A stretch of 64,000 nt of DNA from Euclidia mi (taxonomy: Eukaryota > Arthropoda > Insecta > Lepidoptera > Erebidae). The position numbers were made by a program, and so were the translations under genes. The stretch covers positions 18,611,326 through 18,675,325 of the forward strand of contig OX123182.2 of the NCBI GenBank assembly GCA_944739405.2, written 5' to 3'. Of this stretch, positions 22,801-32,650 are shown piece after piece. The notes below the pieces were generated by a model. The model was given only the letters and a program-made list of their open reading frames with translations. It was not told where the DNA came from and did not search any database. The stretch's first letter is position 1; every line of letters starts with the position of its first letter.

Positions 22801-25800
22801 CGCATTCTGACTGTGTTTAGTGCACCCCAGCAGAAATTTAATTGGAAACGAATGCTAAATAGTTTTGAAGGCAATCAAAAGGAATTATTATTGTGAGAAA
22901 ATCAGGAGCTTAGTCAATTTATCTGAGAACAATAACATAAAGTTTATGTTATTGTTCTCAGATAAAGTAAAGTTATAATAATTCCTTTTGCTTGCCTTCA
23001 AAACTATTTAGCATTCCATTCTAATAAAATTTCTCATGAAGTATAACGACATTGACATGTACATCTTTATGTAGTATAAAGATGTACATGTCAATGTCGT
23101 TCCTGTTTCCTTTGTCATGTGAGTGTGGCGGTGTGCTTCGGCCTGCTCTGATGTCTGAGTTTTCAGAGCACCAAAGATCTCTCACACAGACTAAGATTCT
23201 TGTCTTGAGACAAGATCCGGGGACCAACAGCTCTACGTGCATTCCGAAGTACGGAAGCGCTCTCATGTAAAGTGTAGCGACTTCTGTTCTATAAAATTAT
23301 GTTGTTACAATAATCGTTCGCAGGTGACAAATGGCGTGTTATGAGGAACACTTTAAGCCCGGCCTTCACCGCTTCTAAGATGAAGTACATGTTGCCGTTC
23401 ATGCTAGAAATCACTAACAACATCGTGGAATATTTAGATGGTATTTTTTTATTTATTACCTATACATTATGTTTCTCGTTACCTTCTCCAGTACTGTTAC
23501 TTAAAACAGTACTTAGTATGTATGCTATAGTTTGCATAAACCCGCTTTTCTATATAATAATATATATAAAAAATAGGCGACTCTTCTGCTACGGATTGAT
23601 GATAATATTAACCGGTGCGTCAGCATCAAAATATTTATTAAACTGAAATTCAATGCGGTTGTGATAAGATTTAAAATGGAACCTAACGCCAACCATGCAT
23701 ATGTTTGATAACTGTGTGTTGAATACACACAATTATCAAACATATGCATGGTTGGCGTAGTGGCTTCCTTGCCGCTTGACACTGCGCCGAGTGTTGTGGG
23801 TTCGATTTCCACACGAGACCACGCTTTATGTGATCCATCAATTTTTTTTCGAGCCTGGGTGTTCATTGTGTCCGGTGGTTGTATGTTTGCAAAGTAGAGT
23901 GTAGTGCGCGAGTAATTTTTCAAAAATACAAACATGCTTACTTGGTCACCAAACCCAACTATATCAAGTATATTTCCTTTCGCAGAAAATCAAGGCGTCG
24001 ACATAGACGTAGATGACCTTATGCGTCGGTACACCAATGATGTCATCGCATCAGCAGGCTTCGGACTACAAGTGAATTCTGTCAAGGACAGAGACAATCA
24101 GTTCTTCAAGATAGGCAATAGACTTTTCAATTTTGACCTGAAGCAAAGGATGATACTGACGGTCGACAATTTGTTCCCCGAGCTAGCGAAGGTAAAATGA
24201 CATTTGATATTTTCAGACTGTACAGGTAATAATCATAATAATAATAATCAGCCCTGTTTATATACTGTCCCACTGCTAGCCACGGGCTTCTTCTCACTAT
24301 GGGTAAGGCCATAGTCCACCACGCCACTGGCCAAGTGAGGGTTGGCAGACTTCACATGTCTTTCGAGAACATTAAGGAGAACTATCAGACATGCAGGTTT
24401 TCTCATGACGTTTTCCTTCTACGTTTAGCAAGCGATAATTAACAATTTAATACAGAACAGAACTTCGAAAAGTCATTAGTGCGAGCCGTAGATTTGAACC
24501 CCAGACCCTCTGTATAGCAGTCCGTCGTCCCTCCACTAGGTTACCGCTGCTGTACTGCACATATAATGTCGTGATTAAACTGGTTACTACATTTAGATCT
24601 ACAGTTACCATTGTGGTATTGATGTATTATGTTGTGGCAAATTATACTGATAAACTAGGCCAAATGTCCTGTGCAATGTTTAGATAAAATATAAAAAATA
24701 GTATAATATCAGCTCTGTTTGTAAACTGTCCAACTTCTGAGCACTGTCTTCTTCTCACTATGCTAGGCTATAAAATCTATCATGCTGGTAAACTGTGAGT
24801 TGGCAGACTTAGCACTCCATTGCTCTTTCAAGTAGATTTCTATTTAAATAAGAGTGATAACGTCGCAACTTATTCGGAAGTAAGTTTCCATTTGTATTGA
24901 AAGTACCTACGAGTACCACTAAGTACAAATATGTCGTTTTTAATCTTAATTGATTTCAGAAATTGGGCTTGAGGTTATTTAGCAATGATGTTTACCAATT
25001 CTTTACCAATATTGTTGCGTCGACGGTGGAGTTCAGAAAAAAAGAGAAAGTAATACGACCCGATATGATCCAACTGCTGATGGAAGCTAAGCAAGGTATG
25101 TTCCCTGAAATATGAGCTTACATACAAATGTAATAACATCATTTCTTTACATTTTTTTAGGGAATTCCTATGCCACAATTGAATTTAACTTTTTAGTAGT
25201 TAAATATTCATCACAGCATAAGTCATACAAATCACCATCATCATTATCTTAGCCCAGTAACGTTTACTGTTAGACATAGGCCTCTCCCAAAGCTCTCCAC
25301 ACAAACCGATCACGAGCCGCCTGGATCCAACCACTTAATCTGCCTGCATTTTAACCAGAACGTTGGTCAACGGTTGCAGGAGGCCTACACCTACTGCTTC
25401 GTCCACTGATTGTTATGGTGTATTCATATTAATTAAATACGACATAACAATTGCACTTTTTTAATTACTTTAATATTTAAATACCAATAGGCAGCGATAG
25501 CCGAGTGGATATACCAACAGACTGCCATGCAGAGGGTATCGGGTTCGAATCCACGGCGCGCACCAATGACTTTTCGGAGTTATGTGCGTATTGAATTGTT
25601 AATTATCGCTTGTCCCGTGCCTCGGAGAGCACGTTAAGCCGTCGGTCCCGGTTGTCATGAAGATCTTTGACAGTCGTTACAGGGCGTCAGTACCTTCTAA
25701 ATAAACTGACACTAGTCTAAACCATGGAATATCGCTATCCCTTCGGGTTGCGGAGGTCAGACAGGCAGTCGCTCTGTGGAAAAGCTAATATTCAGCCAAA

Positions 25801-27479
25801 TCCGGTTAGACTAGTAAGCGGACCCCAGATTGAAACTGGGATAACGCTAAGAGAAAGAAGTAATATTTAAATACCAACACCATAATATGGAGATTGGTTT
25901 GACTTTTTCAGAATGGACTCCAAATGATCTCACTAGTCAAGTCTTTATATTCTTTTTTGCTGGTTTCGAGACTGCTGCTACTGCATTGGTAATGACTATA
26001 CATGAGCTGGCTCTAAACGCAGACGTGCAAGAGAAATTGTACCAGGAGTGCAGGCAGTTCAAGGAGGAGAAAGAACTCACGTTCGATAACTTAGTTGAGC
26101 TCAAGTATTTAGATTGTGTGATTAATGGTACGTATCGTGATCTGTAGGGATTGTTAAAAAATACAAATGCTACAGTCTCATAGTTTGCTTTGTCTCATAG
26201 TTTAATGTATTATGGTAAAACCAAATGCAATATTATATTCACAGAGGCTCTGAGAAAATGGTCTCCAGCTATCTTTTTGGACAGAACGTGCACCCAAACT
26301 TACGAATTGCCTCCACCTAGGGAAGGAGGTCAACCATATTTGGTAAGTTCATTTTATCCGAAATAATGGTCATTCATGGGACAAAAAATTGTCAGATGAA
26401 TGCGTGCATATACCGCTTTTAAGCTATATTATTTCGTATTCATAATAAGATATTGTCTATACAAACATATGAACACATTCATCTAATTTCCCATGCCCTT
26501 TAATTTAAAAGAGGCGGAATTCGATGTATGTTTGAACAAATCACAAACAGGGAACGACATTTTGAGACCATGATCGATGCAAGCCGGTGGCACAGTACGA
26601 TAAAAAAGAGGTATTCATCATGAGCCTTTTATATGTTTATACTGTCCCACTATTGGTCACAAGCCTCTTCTCACTATGAGAATAGTAAGCCCATGGTCCA
26701 CCATGGGAAAGTGGGGATGGGCAAATATCACATGTCTTTCAAGAATATTATAGATAGGTACCTCTCGAACATTTTGGATAAAAATAAGTAATAAATACCC
26801 TTTAAATAAGTACTTACGTGATTACGCATTTTCATCTTCTTTCAGCTTAAACCTGGTGATGTTGTCTACAATCTGGTAAATCAATTGCAAATGGACTCAA
26901 AGTACTATCCAGAACCGCATAAGTTTTACCCTGAAAGATTCTTAGAAGAAAATAAACACAGTAATACACCTTTTACCTTTATGCCATTTGGGACTGGGCC
27001 ACGGATTTGTATTGGTAAGAGATTTTTTTATCTTAGCTCAATTTAAATAATATTTTTATTTTTGAATGCATCACCTAAAAATTTTGAATGAATGACAAGC
27101 GGAATATTTTGACTTCGCTTTTTGTATTTAACAGATAAAAAAGAACCAAAGAATATTTATAAGATAGTATAAAACATTTTTTTTGCTTCATGATATTATG
27201 TTAGATATTACTATTTATAAATAAAAAGTAATATTTAACAGTAGTTCTGCAGTTGGGCTTTTTGATCATCTCTACCATGAAATTAAATAAAACATTTTGT
27301 CATCAGGTATGAGATTCGCGATGATGGAGCTCAAAGTGTTGCTGTATCATCTCGTACTGAAGTTCAAGATAATGAAGACGGCAAAAACGCAGGACCCCAT
27401 CAAAATGGTGCCCAATACATTCAATATTAAAGCTGTGGGTGGAACGAATGTAAGGTTCGAAAAGAGACTGGACAACTAA
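19807..27479 (+). CDS. CYP9: Cytochrome P450, CYP9-like, nine exons, linker shortened
   Basis: Exons: 19807-20015, 20485-20648, 23324-23440, 23986-24191, 24960-25095, 25912-26127, 26245-26342, 26846-27014, 27307-27479. All introns are GT-AG and phases agree, giving 495 codons. A hydrophobic anchor (residues 2-20) and a Pro hinge (LPGVP, 36-40) put it in the ER membrane. Motifs: helix C WRVMR (128-132), helix I AGFET (294-298), EALR (350-353), PERF (411-414), heme loop FGTGPRICIG with Cys437. The family would oxidise hydrophobic compounds, often plant toxins or insecticides, using NADPH-P450 reductase. Helix C and N-terminal blocks (GDKWR, LSPAFT, NDVIAS) resemble CYP9 of the CYP3 clan. CYP9 proteins are usually about 530 residues. 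The missing ~30-35 fall between LLMEAKQ and EWTPNDL, where intron 5 holds a SINE. It may be a missed small exon, a deletion, or a real short form. Subfamily unknown. Confidence 0.85.
20345..20435. mobile_element. Penelope-like end fragment in P450 intron 1
   Basis: About 90 bp matching the terminal repeat of the element at 6752-8586, including GATAAAATCCGTAAACTG. No coding sequence. Confidence 0.7.
20857..21070 (+). pseudogene. LINE C-terminal fragment in P450 intron 2
   Basis: Translation LPRYCSASGMFALAGIDGF followed by HAIIRKRCASIMRRVRVS matches the C-terminal end of a moth LINE polyprotein (from memory). There is no RT core. Distinct from the LINE at 18195. Confidence 0.6.
21378..21755 (+). 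mobile_element. SINE C, tRNA-like head with long tail
   Basis: Head AAGGCAGCGATAGCCGAGTGG and B box GAGTTCGAATCC are tRNA-like. The body has the CGGTCCCGGTTGTCATG block and ends GGGATAACGCTAAGAG. A near-identical copy in the same direction is at 25491-25856. Both lie in P450 introns (2 and 5). Confidence 0.85.
21983..22240 (-). mobile_element. SINE B (family A relative with different middle)
   Basis: Shares the 'AAGGCGTAGGCAGAGGTG' end with family A but has GGTAGATGGCGATAGGC and a different head (GACGGTGGTCTCAAATTC). A sister is at 51290-51548. In P450 intron 2. Confidence 0.7.
22280..22440 (-). mobile_element. Helitron 5' end fragment
   Basis: On the - strand it begins TCTACATATATAAAATTCTC, a typical lepidopteran Helitron 5' terminus. 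The GTCCAGCCGTTTCGGAGG block is a common inner part. No 3' end is paired with it. Confidence 0.6.
22441..22643 (+). mobile_element. Short non-autonomous Helitron
   Basis: Same family as 5070-5288. It ends ACCGCGGGTTAGTCTAG followed by T. Adjacent to the Helitron fragment on the other strand. Confidence 0.6.
22850..23018. repeat. Nested fold-back hairpin in P450 intron 2
   Basis: A central perfect palindrome (24-nt arms at 22918-22941 and 22943-22966, 1-nt spacer) lies in a larger imperfect inverted repeat with outer arms at about 22850-22893 and 22977-23018. The outer arms share AATGCTAAATAGTTTTGAAG. Confidence 0.85.
23045..23101. repeat. Perfect fold-back hairpin (26-bp arms) in P450 intron 2
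   Basis: Arms 23045-23070 and 23076-23101 are exact reverse complements with a 5-nt loop (GTAGT). Confidence 0.9.
23686..23758. repeat. Fold-back hairpin covering the SINE D head in intron 3
   Basis: Arms of about 34 nt (23686-23719 and 23725-23758) pair with few mismatches. The right arm includes the first bases of the SINE at 23745. So the SINE head has been copied in inverted form to its own left flank. Confidence 0.85.
23745..23917 (+). mobile_element. SINE D
   Basis: Head GGTTGGCGTAGTGGC, then CCGCTTGACACTGCGCCGAG and a B-box-like GGGTTCGATTTCC. The tail has CGAGCCTGGGTGTTCATTG. Copies also at 30609, 56494 and 56753. In P450 intron 3, upstream of exon 4. Confidence 0.8.
24225..24545 (-). 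mobile_element. Old SINE in P450 intron 4
   Basis: On the + strand it contains TGTCCCACTGCTAGCCACGG, a GTTGGCAGACTTCACATG block and a tRNA-like end (GATTTGAACCCCAGACCC). Fragments of the same family are at 24710-24830 and 26620-26760. Confidence 0.6.
25161..25195 (+). pseudogene. Possible eroded linker exon of the P450
   Basis: A T-rich tract and AG (ends 25160) precede an in-phase stretch that reads GNSYATIEFNF. YATIE loosely resembles the FATVEES box of the CYP9 linker. A GT at 25196 would give 35 nt, which breaks the frame with exon 6. Weak evidence; offered as a lead for the missing linker. Confidence 0.2.
25240..25400. repeat. Dispersed moth repeat in P450 intron 5
   Basis: Contains TAGACATAGGCCTCTCCC and ACAAACCGATCACGAGCC. 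Similar to 14620-14740. Confidence 0.5.
25491..25856 (+). mobile_element. SINE C, second copy
   Basis: Near-identical to 21378-21755 and in the same direction, about 4.1 kb apart. It ends 55 bp before exon 6 of the P450 and lies where the linker-coding exon would be expected. Confidence 0.85.
26620..26760 (-). mobile_element. Old SINE fragment in P450 intron 7
   Basis: Contains TATACTGTCCCACTATTGG and CACATGTCTTTCAAG, as in 24225-24545. Confidence 0.5.
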
Positions 27480-27529
27480 ATACTTTTATGACATTATACA
27501 TCTCATCTAAATCTACATTTATAATAATT

Positions 27530-27795
27530 AGTTGCCACCATGGTCTAGTGGATAGCATATGCGTCTGCTAATCGGCAGGTCCTCGTTCGGAGTTCGATTC
27601 CCGGGTCGGGCAAAAGTGTTACTGAGTTTTTCCGAATTCTCAGTAGCAGCACGTAGTCTGCCAATGTGCCCAGCAACGGCAATAAGCTCGCTCTCTATTA
27701 CGTGGGACCTAAAATTAATAACATTGGGAAATGTGAGTGTAATATTACTCTTCTGCCTAGTCCTTCAAGGATATAGGCGTGAGTCTATAAAAAAT
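27530..27795 (+). mobile_element. tRNA-headed SINE, family A, after the P450
   Basis: Head CATGGTCTAGTGGATAGC with GTTCGATTCCCGGGTCGGGC. The tail is TATAGGCGTGAGTCTATA. It starts about 50 bp after the P450 stop codon, so it may lie in the 3' UTR. Confidence 0.85.
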
Positions 27796-27799
27796 ATAA

Positions 27800-28176
27800 A
27801 AACAATAGTTGTAATGACGCGAGTCAAACAATTATATTTAATAGAATTGGAAAATCCATATTGTTGTACGAGAGAGGTCATTCCATAATGAGAGGCAACG
27901 TAGTAATTTACAGTCGACTAATTTGGATTTTGAGTTAACCAGAACCTGCGTCACCATGTGGTGTAATAATCCTTAGTTTTAGTCACCTTCGAAGGAGCTT
28001 GGAGCCTAGTGGAAGGAGTATGTGCGTACTCCGGAAAGGTGTTCGAATCGTGCGGGATCACGCGAATCTACCCTAGCGAGCGTCCGTGATTCCGCTGTGT
28101 ACCACAATATAATCTGTGTCTTCAGAGCATTAGTCCAGCTATAAATTCTGTTGTATTTTTTAAGTTTTATATATTT
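27800..28176. other. Spacer between SINE and Helitron
   Basis: Includes a tRNA-like GTTCGAATCG stretch at about 28042 with GCCTAGTGGAAGGAG upstream (about 28011), possibly another SINE head. Nothing firmer. Confidence 0.35.
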
Positions 28177-28363
28177 GTTATATATAAAATTCTTGCTGAC
28201 TGACAGAAAAACAAAACTATTAAGTCCAAGAAGCTGGAATTTGGCATGTATGTTCCTTGGCGACCGTAGGGGAGACTAAGAAAGGATTTCCCGAAATTCT
28301 CATAGGATCGTACAGAAATGGTTAAATTAAAATAGAATATGCGGGCAGCTGCGCATCCTTTAG
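28177..28363 (+). mobile_element. Short Helitron (diverged)
   Basis: Starts TATATATAAAATTCTTGC and contains GCATGTATGTTCCTTGG. It ends CATCCTTTAG instead of CATCCTCTAG. Same family as 44271-44477. Confidence 0.65.
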
Positions 28364-28744
28364 TTTGTAATAATGTAATATCCTTTAATAATAAAATATG
28401 TTACTTAATATTGTGCATTTTTATTACCAATTAAGGTAAATAAAAAATAATTAAAAGAGTAGTTATGTTTAGCAATGCATTATTGAATGTGTGTGGGCTC
28501 TAATAATTATTTTGTTCCAAACATCATTCAATATTATTGCGATATTAATAAAGCTACCTTTTACCCTTAAGTGATCCTAATTTGAAAAAAACATATTTAG
28601 AGTTTATGATGCAGTTTATTGACTGTTGGTTCATTGTTATTTTTTTTATCTTGGAAGATCTCATCAAAATAGCGTACTGTTGTATAGGTGGTAGGTAGAA
28701 CGTGAACGTTCACAAATCAAACATTGAGAAATAGCTTTTCATAC

Positions 28745-28822
28745 AAAAGCCCTATAAAATACTTTCGTTATTAATTTTAGCAAGGTTCAAAATTAATAAC
28801 GAAAGAATTTTATAGGGCTTTT
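28745..28822. repeat. Fold-back hairpin (about 34-nt arms)
   Basis: Arms AAAAGCCCTATAAAA... at 28745 and the reverse ending 28822 pair with a short mismatch in the middle. The loop is about 10 nt. It disrupts the array unit near its start. Confidence 0.8.
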
Positions 28823-29126
28823 CTATACATAAATGTTTTTGCCACAAAATCGGCCATCACAATTCTTACGAGGTTCATAAGATGCTACCTAAAAGGTTCA
28901 TCCTTCATTAACATCTTATTTCAATTGGGACTACAGCGGTCCATCTACATCAATATCACTTTTCAATAAGTATAAAGCTGGCATTACGGTTGTGATATTT
29001 CGTACAAAATTAGATGTCGACGTAGGAGCGCCGAATAGTCGAACTATTTTAGAAGAATTAAAATGGTTTTGTATGATAATAAAGCGACCCCTTGGTAGAC
29101 GCAGTAGGTAAGTAATATATAGAGCA

Positions 29127-29139
29127 GTAAATACAAGCA
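29127..29139. repeat. Target-site repeat, first of three
   Basis: GTAAATACAAGCA flanks the first GC-rich retroposon. It recurs at 29739-29751 and, shortened, at 30479-30489. Other array units read GTAAATACAACCA here with no insert. Confidence 0.8.
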
Positions 29140-29224
29140 CCCCCCCGTGGGATCTCCACCTTGTCGTGGTGGGGGGGCTCAGTAACCGTGGATTGGTCAC
29201 CCGCGGTGAAGCTAAGAGGGATCC
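29140..29224 (+). ncRNA. Candidate HDV-like self-cleaving ribozyme, copy 1
   Basis: The strand order fits the nested double pseudoknot. P1 is CCCCCC (29140-29146) with GGGGG (29173-29177). P2 is GGATC (29150-29154) with GATCC (29220-29224). P3 is CCACC with GGTGG around a 7-nt loop TTGTCGT. P4 is ACCGTGG with CCGCGGT. The stretch before P2' is GAAGCTAAGAG, close to the CUAAG-type J4/2 of HDV ribozymes, where the catalytic C sits. P1.1 is unclear. Such ribozymes are known at 5' ends of R2 and other non-LTR elements. No folding was run. Confidence 0.5.
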
Positions 29225-29738
29225 AGGAGGGGACGCTCCGCGTGGGCTTGACGGAGGCCTGCGCAGGATGCGTCCAAAGGGGCGGGTGCGAGGGACAGTT
29301 CTTCTGTCCCTCGCAGTCGGATGCGGTCGCGGGAGGAGAGGCGTGTCGGTGTTGCGTTGCCGCGCGCCCTATCTCCCGCGACCAAATGGGGGCGCACCAT
29401 CGTTGCGTCGCGGTGGGGCTGCAGAGGAAGAGGAGATGCGGTGTTGCGTTGCCGTCCTCCCTATCCTCTGCGGCCGCTGAGTGTTTTGGCGGCAGAGCCC
29501 AACACCTTCATCCGCCGCCAAGGAGGTTTTGTTCAGGGCCCGCCTGACCATCTGGCGGGCCAATACCTGTCGGGGGGTAGCGAGGAATGCTTCAGCGATA
29601 CCCGACCCTCCGACACACGGGTACGAGAGGAATACGGGTTGGTTTTTTAGTCAGTAACAGTCTGACAGTCCCCTTCGTCCTTCCCCCAGGGCGGAGGGAC
29701 TCCATGAGGATTTTCCAACCCAACACCAAAAAAAAAAA
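29140..29738 (+). mobile_element. GC-rich retroposon, copy 1, poly-A tailed
   Basis: About 600 bp, far richer in G+C than its surroundings. It starts with a C run and ends ATGAGGATTTTCCAACCC plus a poly-A run of 11. Target repeats flank it, so it moved by target-primed reverse transcription. There are several overlapping open frames on both strands, but none has a domain or is kept between copies. The 5' ~85 nt resemble an HDV-like ribozyme (separate entry). Relationship to an R1/R2-type LINE is guessed. Confidence 0.75.
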
Positions 29739-29751
29739 GTAAATACAAGCA

Positions 29752-30480
29752 TCCCCCCCGTTGGATCTCCACCTTGTCGTGGTGAGAGGGCTCAGTAACC
29801 GTGGTTAGGTCACCCACGGTGAAGCTAAGCGAGATCCCAGGAGTGGACGCTCCGCGTGGGCTAGACGGAGGCCGGCGCAGGATGCGTCCAATAGTGCGGG
29901 TGCGAGGGACAGTTCTTTTGTCCCTCGCAGTCGGGCTCAGTAACCGTGGATTTGAGGTACACCCACGGTGAAGCTAAGCGGCCACATGGGCTTGGCTGAG
30001 GCCTGCGTAGGATGCGTCCCAAGGTTCGGGTGCGGGGGACAGTTCTGCCTGTCCCTCGCAGTCGGGTGCGGTCGTGGGAGGAGAGGCGTGTCGGTGTTGC
30101 GTTGCCGCGCGCCCTATCTCCCGCGACCAAATGGGGGCGCACCATCGTTGCGTCGCGGTGGGGCCGCAGAGGAAGAGGAGATGCGGTGTTGTATTGCCGT
30201 CCTTCTTATCCTCTGCGGCCGCTGGGTGTTTTGGTGGCGGAGCCCAGCACCTTCAACTGCCGCCAAGGAGGTTTTGTTCGGGGCCCGCCTGACCATCTGG
30301 CGGGCCAATACCCGTCGGGGGGTAGCGAGGAATGCTTCGGCGATACCCGACCCTCCGACACACGGGTACATGAGTAACACGGGTTGGTTTATAGTCAGTA
30401 AGAATCTGACAGTCCCCTTCACCCTTCCCCCCAGGGTGGAGGGACTACATGAGGATTTTCCAAATCGACACCAAAAAAAA
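29752..30480 (+). mobile_element. GC-rich retroposon, copy 2, head-to-tail with copy 1
   Basis: About 730 bp. It starts right after the second target repeat and ends in poly-A then AATACAAGCA. Near 29937-30000 there is a second run of the GCTCAGTAACCGTGGAT block, so the 5' part is partially duplicated inside the element. Otherwise it matches copy 1, including GTTGCGTTGCCGCGCGCCC. Confidence 0.75.
29753..29837 (+). ncRNA. Candidate HDV-like ribozyme, copy 2
   Basis: Same layout as at 29140. P2 is GGATC with GATCC. P4 is ACCGTGG with CCACGGT: here the base opposite the T is A, a full Watson-Crick pair where copy 1 has G-T. P1' has drifted to GAGAGGG, so P1 would be weak. Confidence 0.4.
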
Positions 30481-30608
30481 ATACAAGCATATCATCTATC
30501 AGAAACAGGATCACCCATTATTTTTCTCCTCCATCATCTTACGGTCGGTTTCAAAATAACAACCATCCATGGGTTGACATTTGAGATACGTATTTGGTAT
30601 AATGATTG

Positions 30609-30790
30609 CACGGTTGGCGTAGTGGTTTCAGCGGCCGCCTCACCGCTTGACACTGCGCAGAGTGGGTTTGATCACGAGACAACACTTTATGTGATTCATA
30701 AATTGTTGTTTCGAGTCTGGGTGTCCATTGTGTCGGTTAGTTTTATGTTTGTTAAGTCCCCCACTACACAGGATTTAGTCCTAGTACGGA
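30609..30790 (+). mobile_element. SINE D
   Basis: Head CACGGTTGGCGTAGTGG, CCGCTTGACACTGCGCAGAG and tail GAGTCTGGGTGTCCATTG. Inserted in the array unit. Confidence 0.8.
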
Positions 30791-30803
30791 CGTTGTCTTT
30801 TAA

Positions 30804-30868
30804 CCTCTTGTATACCGGAATGCCAGACACAATTAAAAAGCTATAGTGTCTCGCGTGGATCCACGTTC
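30804..30868. mobile_element. Diverged piggyBac-type MITE, sister of 7117-7196
   Basis: After TTAA (30800-30803) it reads CCTCTTGTATACCGGAATGC and CAGACACAATTAAAAAGC, matching the 7117-7196 element on the opposite strand. The right end and TTAA have drifted. Confidence 0.65.
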
Positions 30869-30999
30869 CGGACATTCAAAGAAAAAAAAGCACTATACCA
30901 AATATGTCAAACATGTATCTCTACACTCCAAATCTATGAATAGGTTGGATATTAGGTTAATCATATCAGTAAAATAAGAAAACAAGTAAAGGAAAGTCT

Positions 31000-31083
31000 G
31001 ATTCGTGAAGGATTTGAACCTCCGCCCTCCGATGGTCAAGCTTAAGTTTATATCGGCGCTCTCACCTACTGAGCTAACGAGTC
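31000..31083 (-). repeat. tRNA-like element copy 8 (array)
   Basis: 84 nt. Acceptor strands carry one change each (ACGAATC on the 3' side, GGACTCG on the 5' side). D, anticodon and T stems are kept. Only a TTT run follows. Confidence 0.8.
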
Positions 31084-31267
31084 CTGTACGAGAACACTGC
31101 AATATTTCGATAGTTTTCCTCGAAATGACATCATAGCCAACATAAGATAAAAAAATGGAATATTTTTAGATACTGTGTGGCATCTATGTCAATGTTTGGA
31201 GTAAATGAAAGAGAGATAGTCTGTGAATCTGCACTTAGTTTCCTTTTTCATTAAAATAAGCTAATGC

Positions 31268-31590
31268 CTAAGATTTATTATTCTTATCGCATATTTTATT
31301 TTCACGGTGTTTGTACCTTTTTAATGTTAAAGGTAGCAAACTAGTAGACGGTCCGCCTGATAGTAAGAGAATACCGCCACCCGTGAACATGCGTTGCCGC
31401 CCTTTGGGTAGGGAAAAGGCGTAGGAGGGAGATTGAGATGAGGGAGAAGGAACAGCGAATGTGGCCTCCGACACTGTCACTTACGGAACGAAATGTAACA
31501 GTATAGGTACTGTTACTTTACGTCGATATTCTGTGACTCGGTTGTACCTACTTCCCCAGTCAAGCCGGCCATGCTGAAATCAGCAAGGCT
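31268..31590. repeat. Array block: GCAGACGG-CAGCAAGGCT segment
   Basis: A non-coding segment with GACGGTCCGCCTGATAG and ACTGTTACTTTACGTCG, ending CAGCAAGGCT. Similar segments at 41500-41660, 43060-43320, 47645-48190 (with a SINE inside) and, outside the array, 50214-50465. Confidence 0.65.
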
Positions 31591-32650
31591 TTTTTTTACC
31601 TGCAAAAGGTTCTTTTTACTTGTACAAATAGGGTATTAATTTTACATGCATTTTTTGGGTATCATATGTGTAAACGTAGAAGTTCATAAATCAAAATGCA
31701 GAAATAGGTTTCACAAAATAAAAATCACGTCACCGCAATTGTAACTAGGTTCATTAGATGCTACCATATTCAAATTCAAACTCATTTATTCATATAAGTT
31801 ACAAAAGCAACGCTTATGAACGTTAATTATTTTTTACTATCAGGTTCGGGATGGTAGGGCTATGAGAAGAGCCTGGTAGAAACTCATGCCACTCTTTTGA
31901 AAACAGAATAATAATTTTACAATTTGTGGTGCCATGATTGCTGACACAGCCAAAACACATTGCGTCACTGATTGGAAATAAATGAAGGAAGAAATAAAAC
32001 AAAACATTCGAATAGTACAATAATAAAACACTATAGTGCAGTAGTATCGATGTATCAGCAACAATAGATTAAAGAATTTTCACTACCACTTTTGACAGCT
32101 CTCAATACAAAAACCGCCATAACCTCTAAGCCATCTCGAAGCAATGTTATATTGAAAGCTGTGAAATGTTTTTTTTTTATTTTTCATTGACAACATCAAA
32201 TTTCACCACTAGAGGCCCGCGGATAATCTTTGCATCGTCAATAGATACCATTTTTAATTACAAAGCTGATGGGTTTTGATATCTTGTACAAAATTAGACG
32301 TCGATGTAGTAGCATCAACAATTTCGAAGGATTAAAATAGTTTTGTAGCATAATAAAGCGAACTCTTTGGTTTTACTGAGCAACAGTAAATAATAGACAG
32401 AGCAGTAAATGCAACCATATCATCTATCAGAAATAGGATCAACCATAATTTTTCTCATCCATCATTTTACGGCCGGTTTCAATATTCGATTCATCCATGA
32501 ATTTAGAGATTTATGATAGGTATATATTTGCCATAAGCTCCAAACAAAATATGTCAAACATTAATAGATCGTACATCAAATTTAGTGGTTCATCGTATCA
32601 GTGAACGAAAAAATCAATAAATTTTATTAATACAAGTAAAGAAAAGGTCT

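Noticed and set aside
19807..27479. Assignment to the CYP4 clan (CYP340-type)
   Set aside because: N-terminal and helix C blocks read more like CYP9 (CYP3 clan); subfamily left open.
29968..30846. 292-codon open frame on the + strand, plus other long frames on both strands at 29161-30422 and 44629-45322
   Set aside because: They lie in the GC-rich retroposon, overlap in several frames, run into SINE D and unrelated flanks, have no domain, and are not conserved between the three copies.
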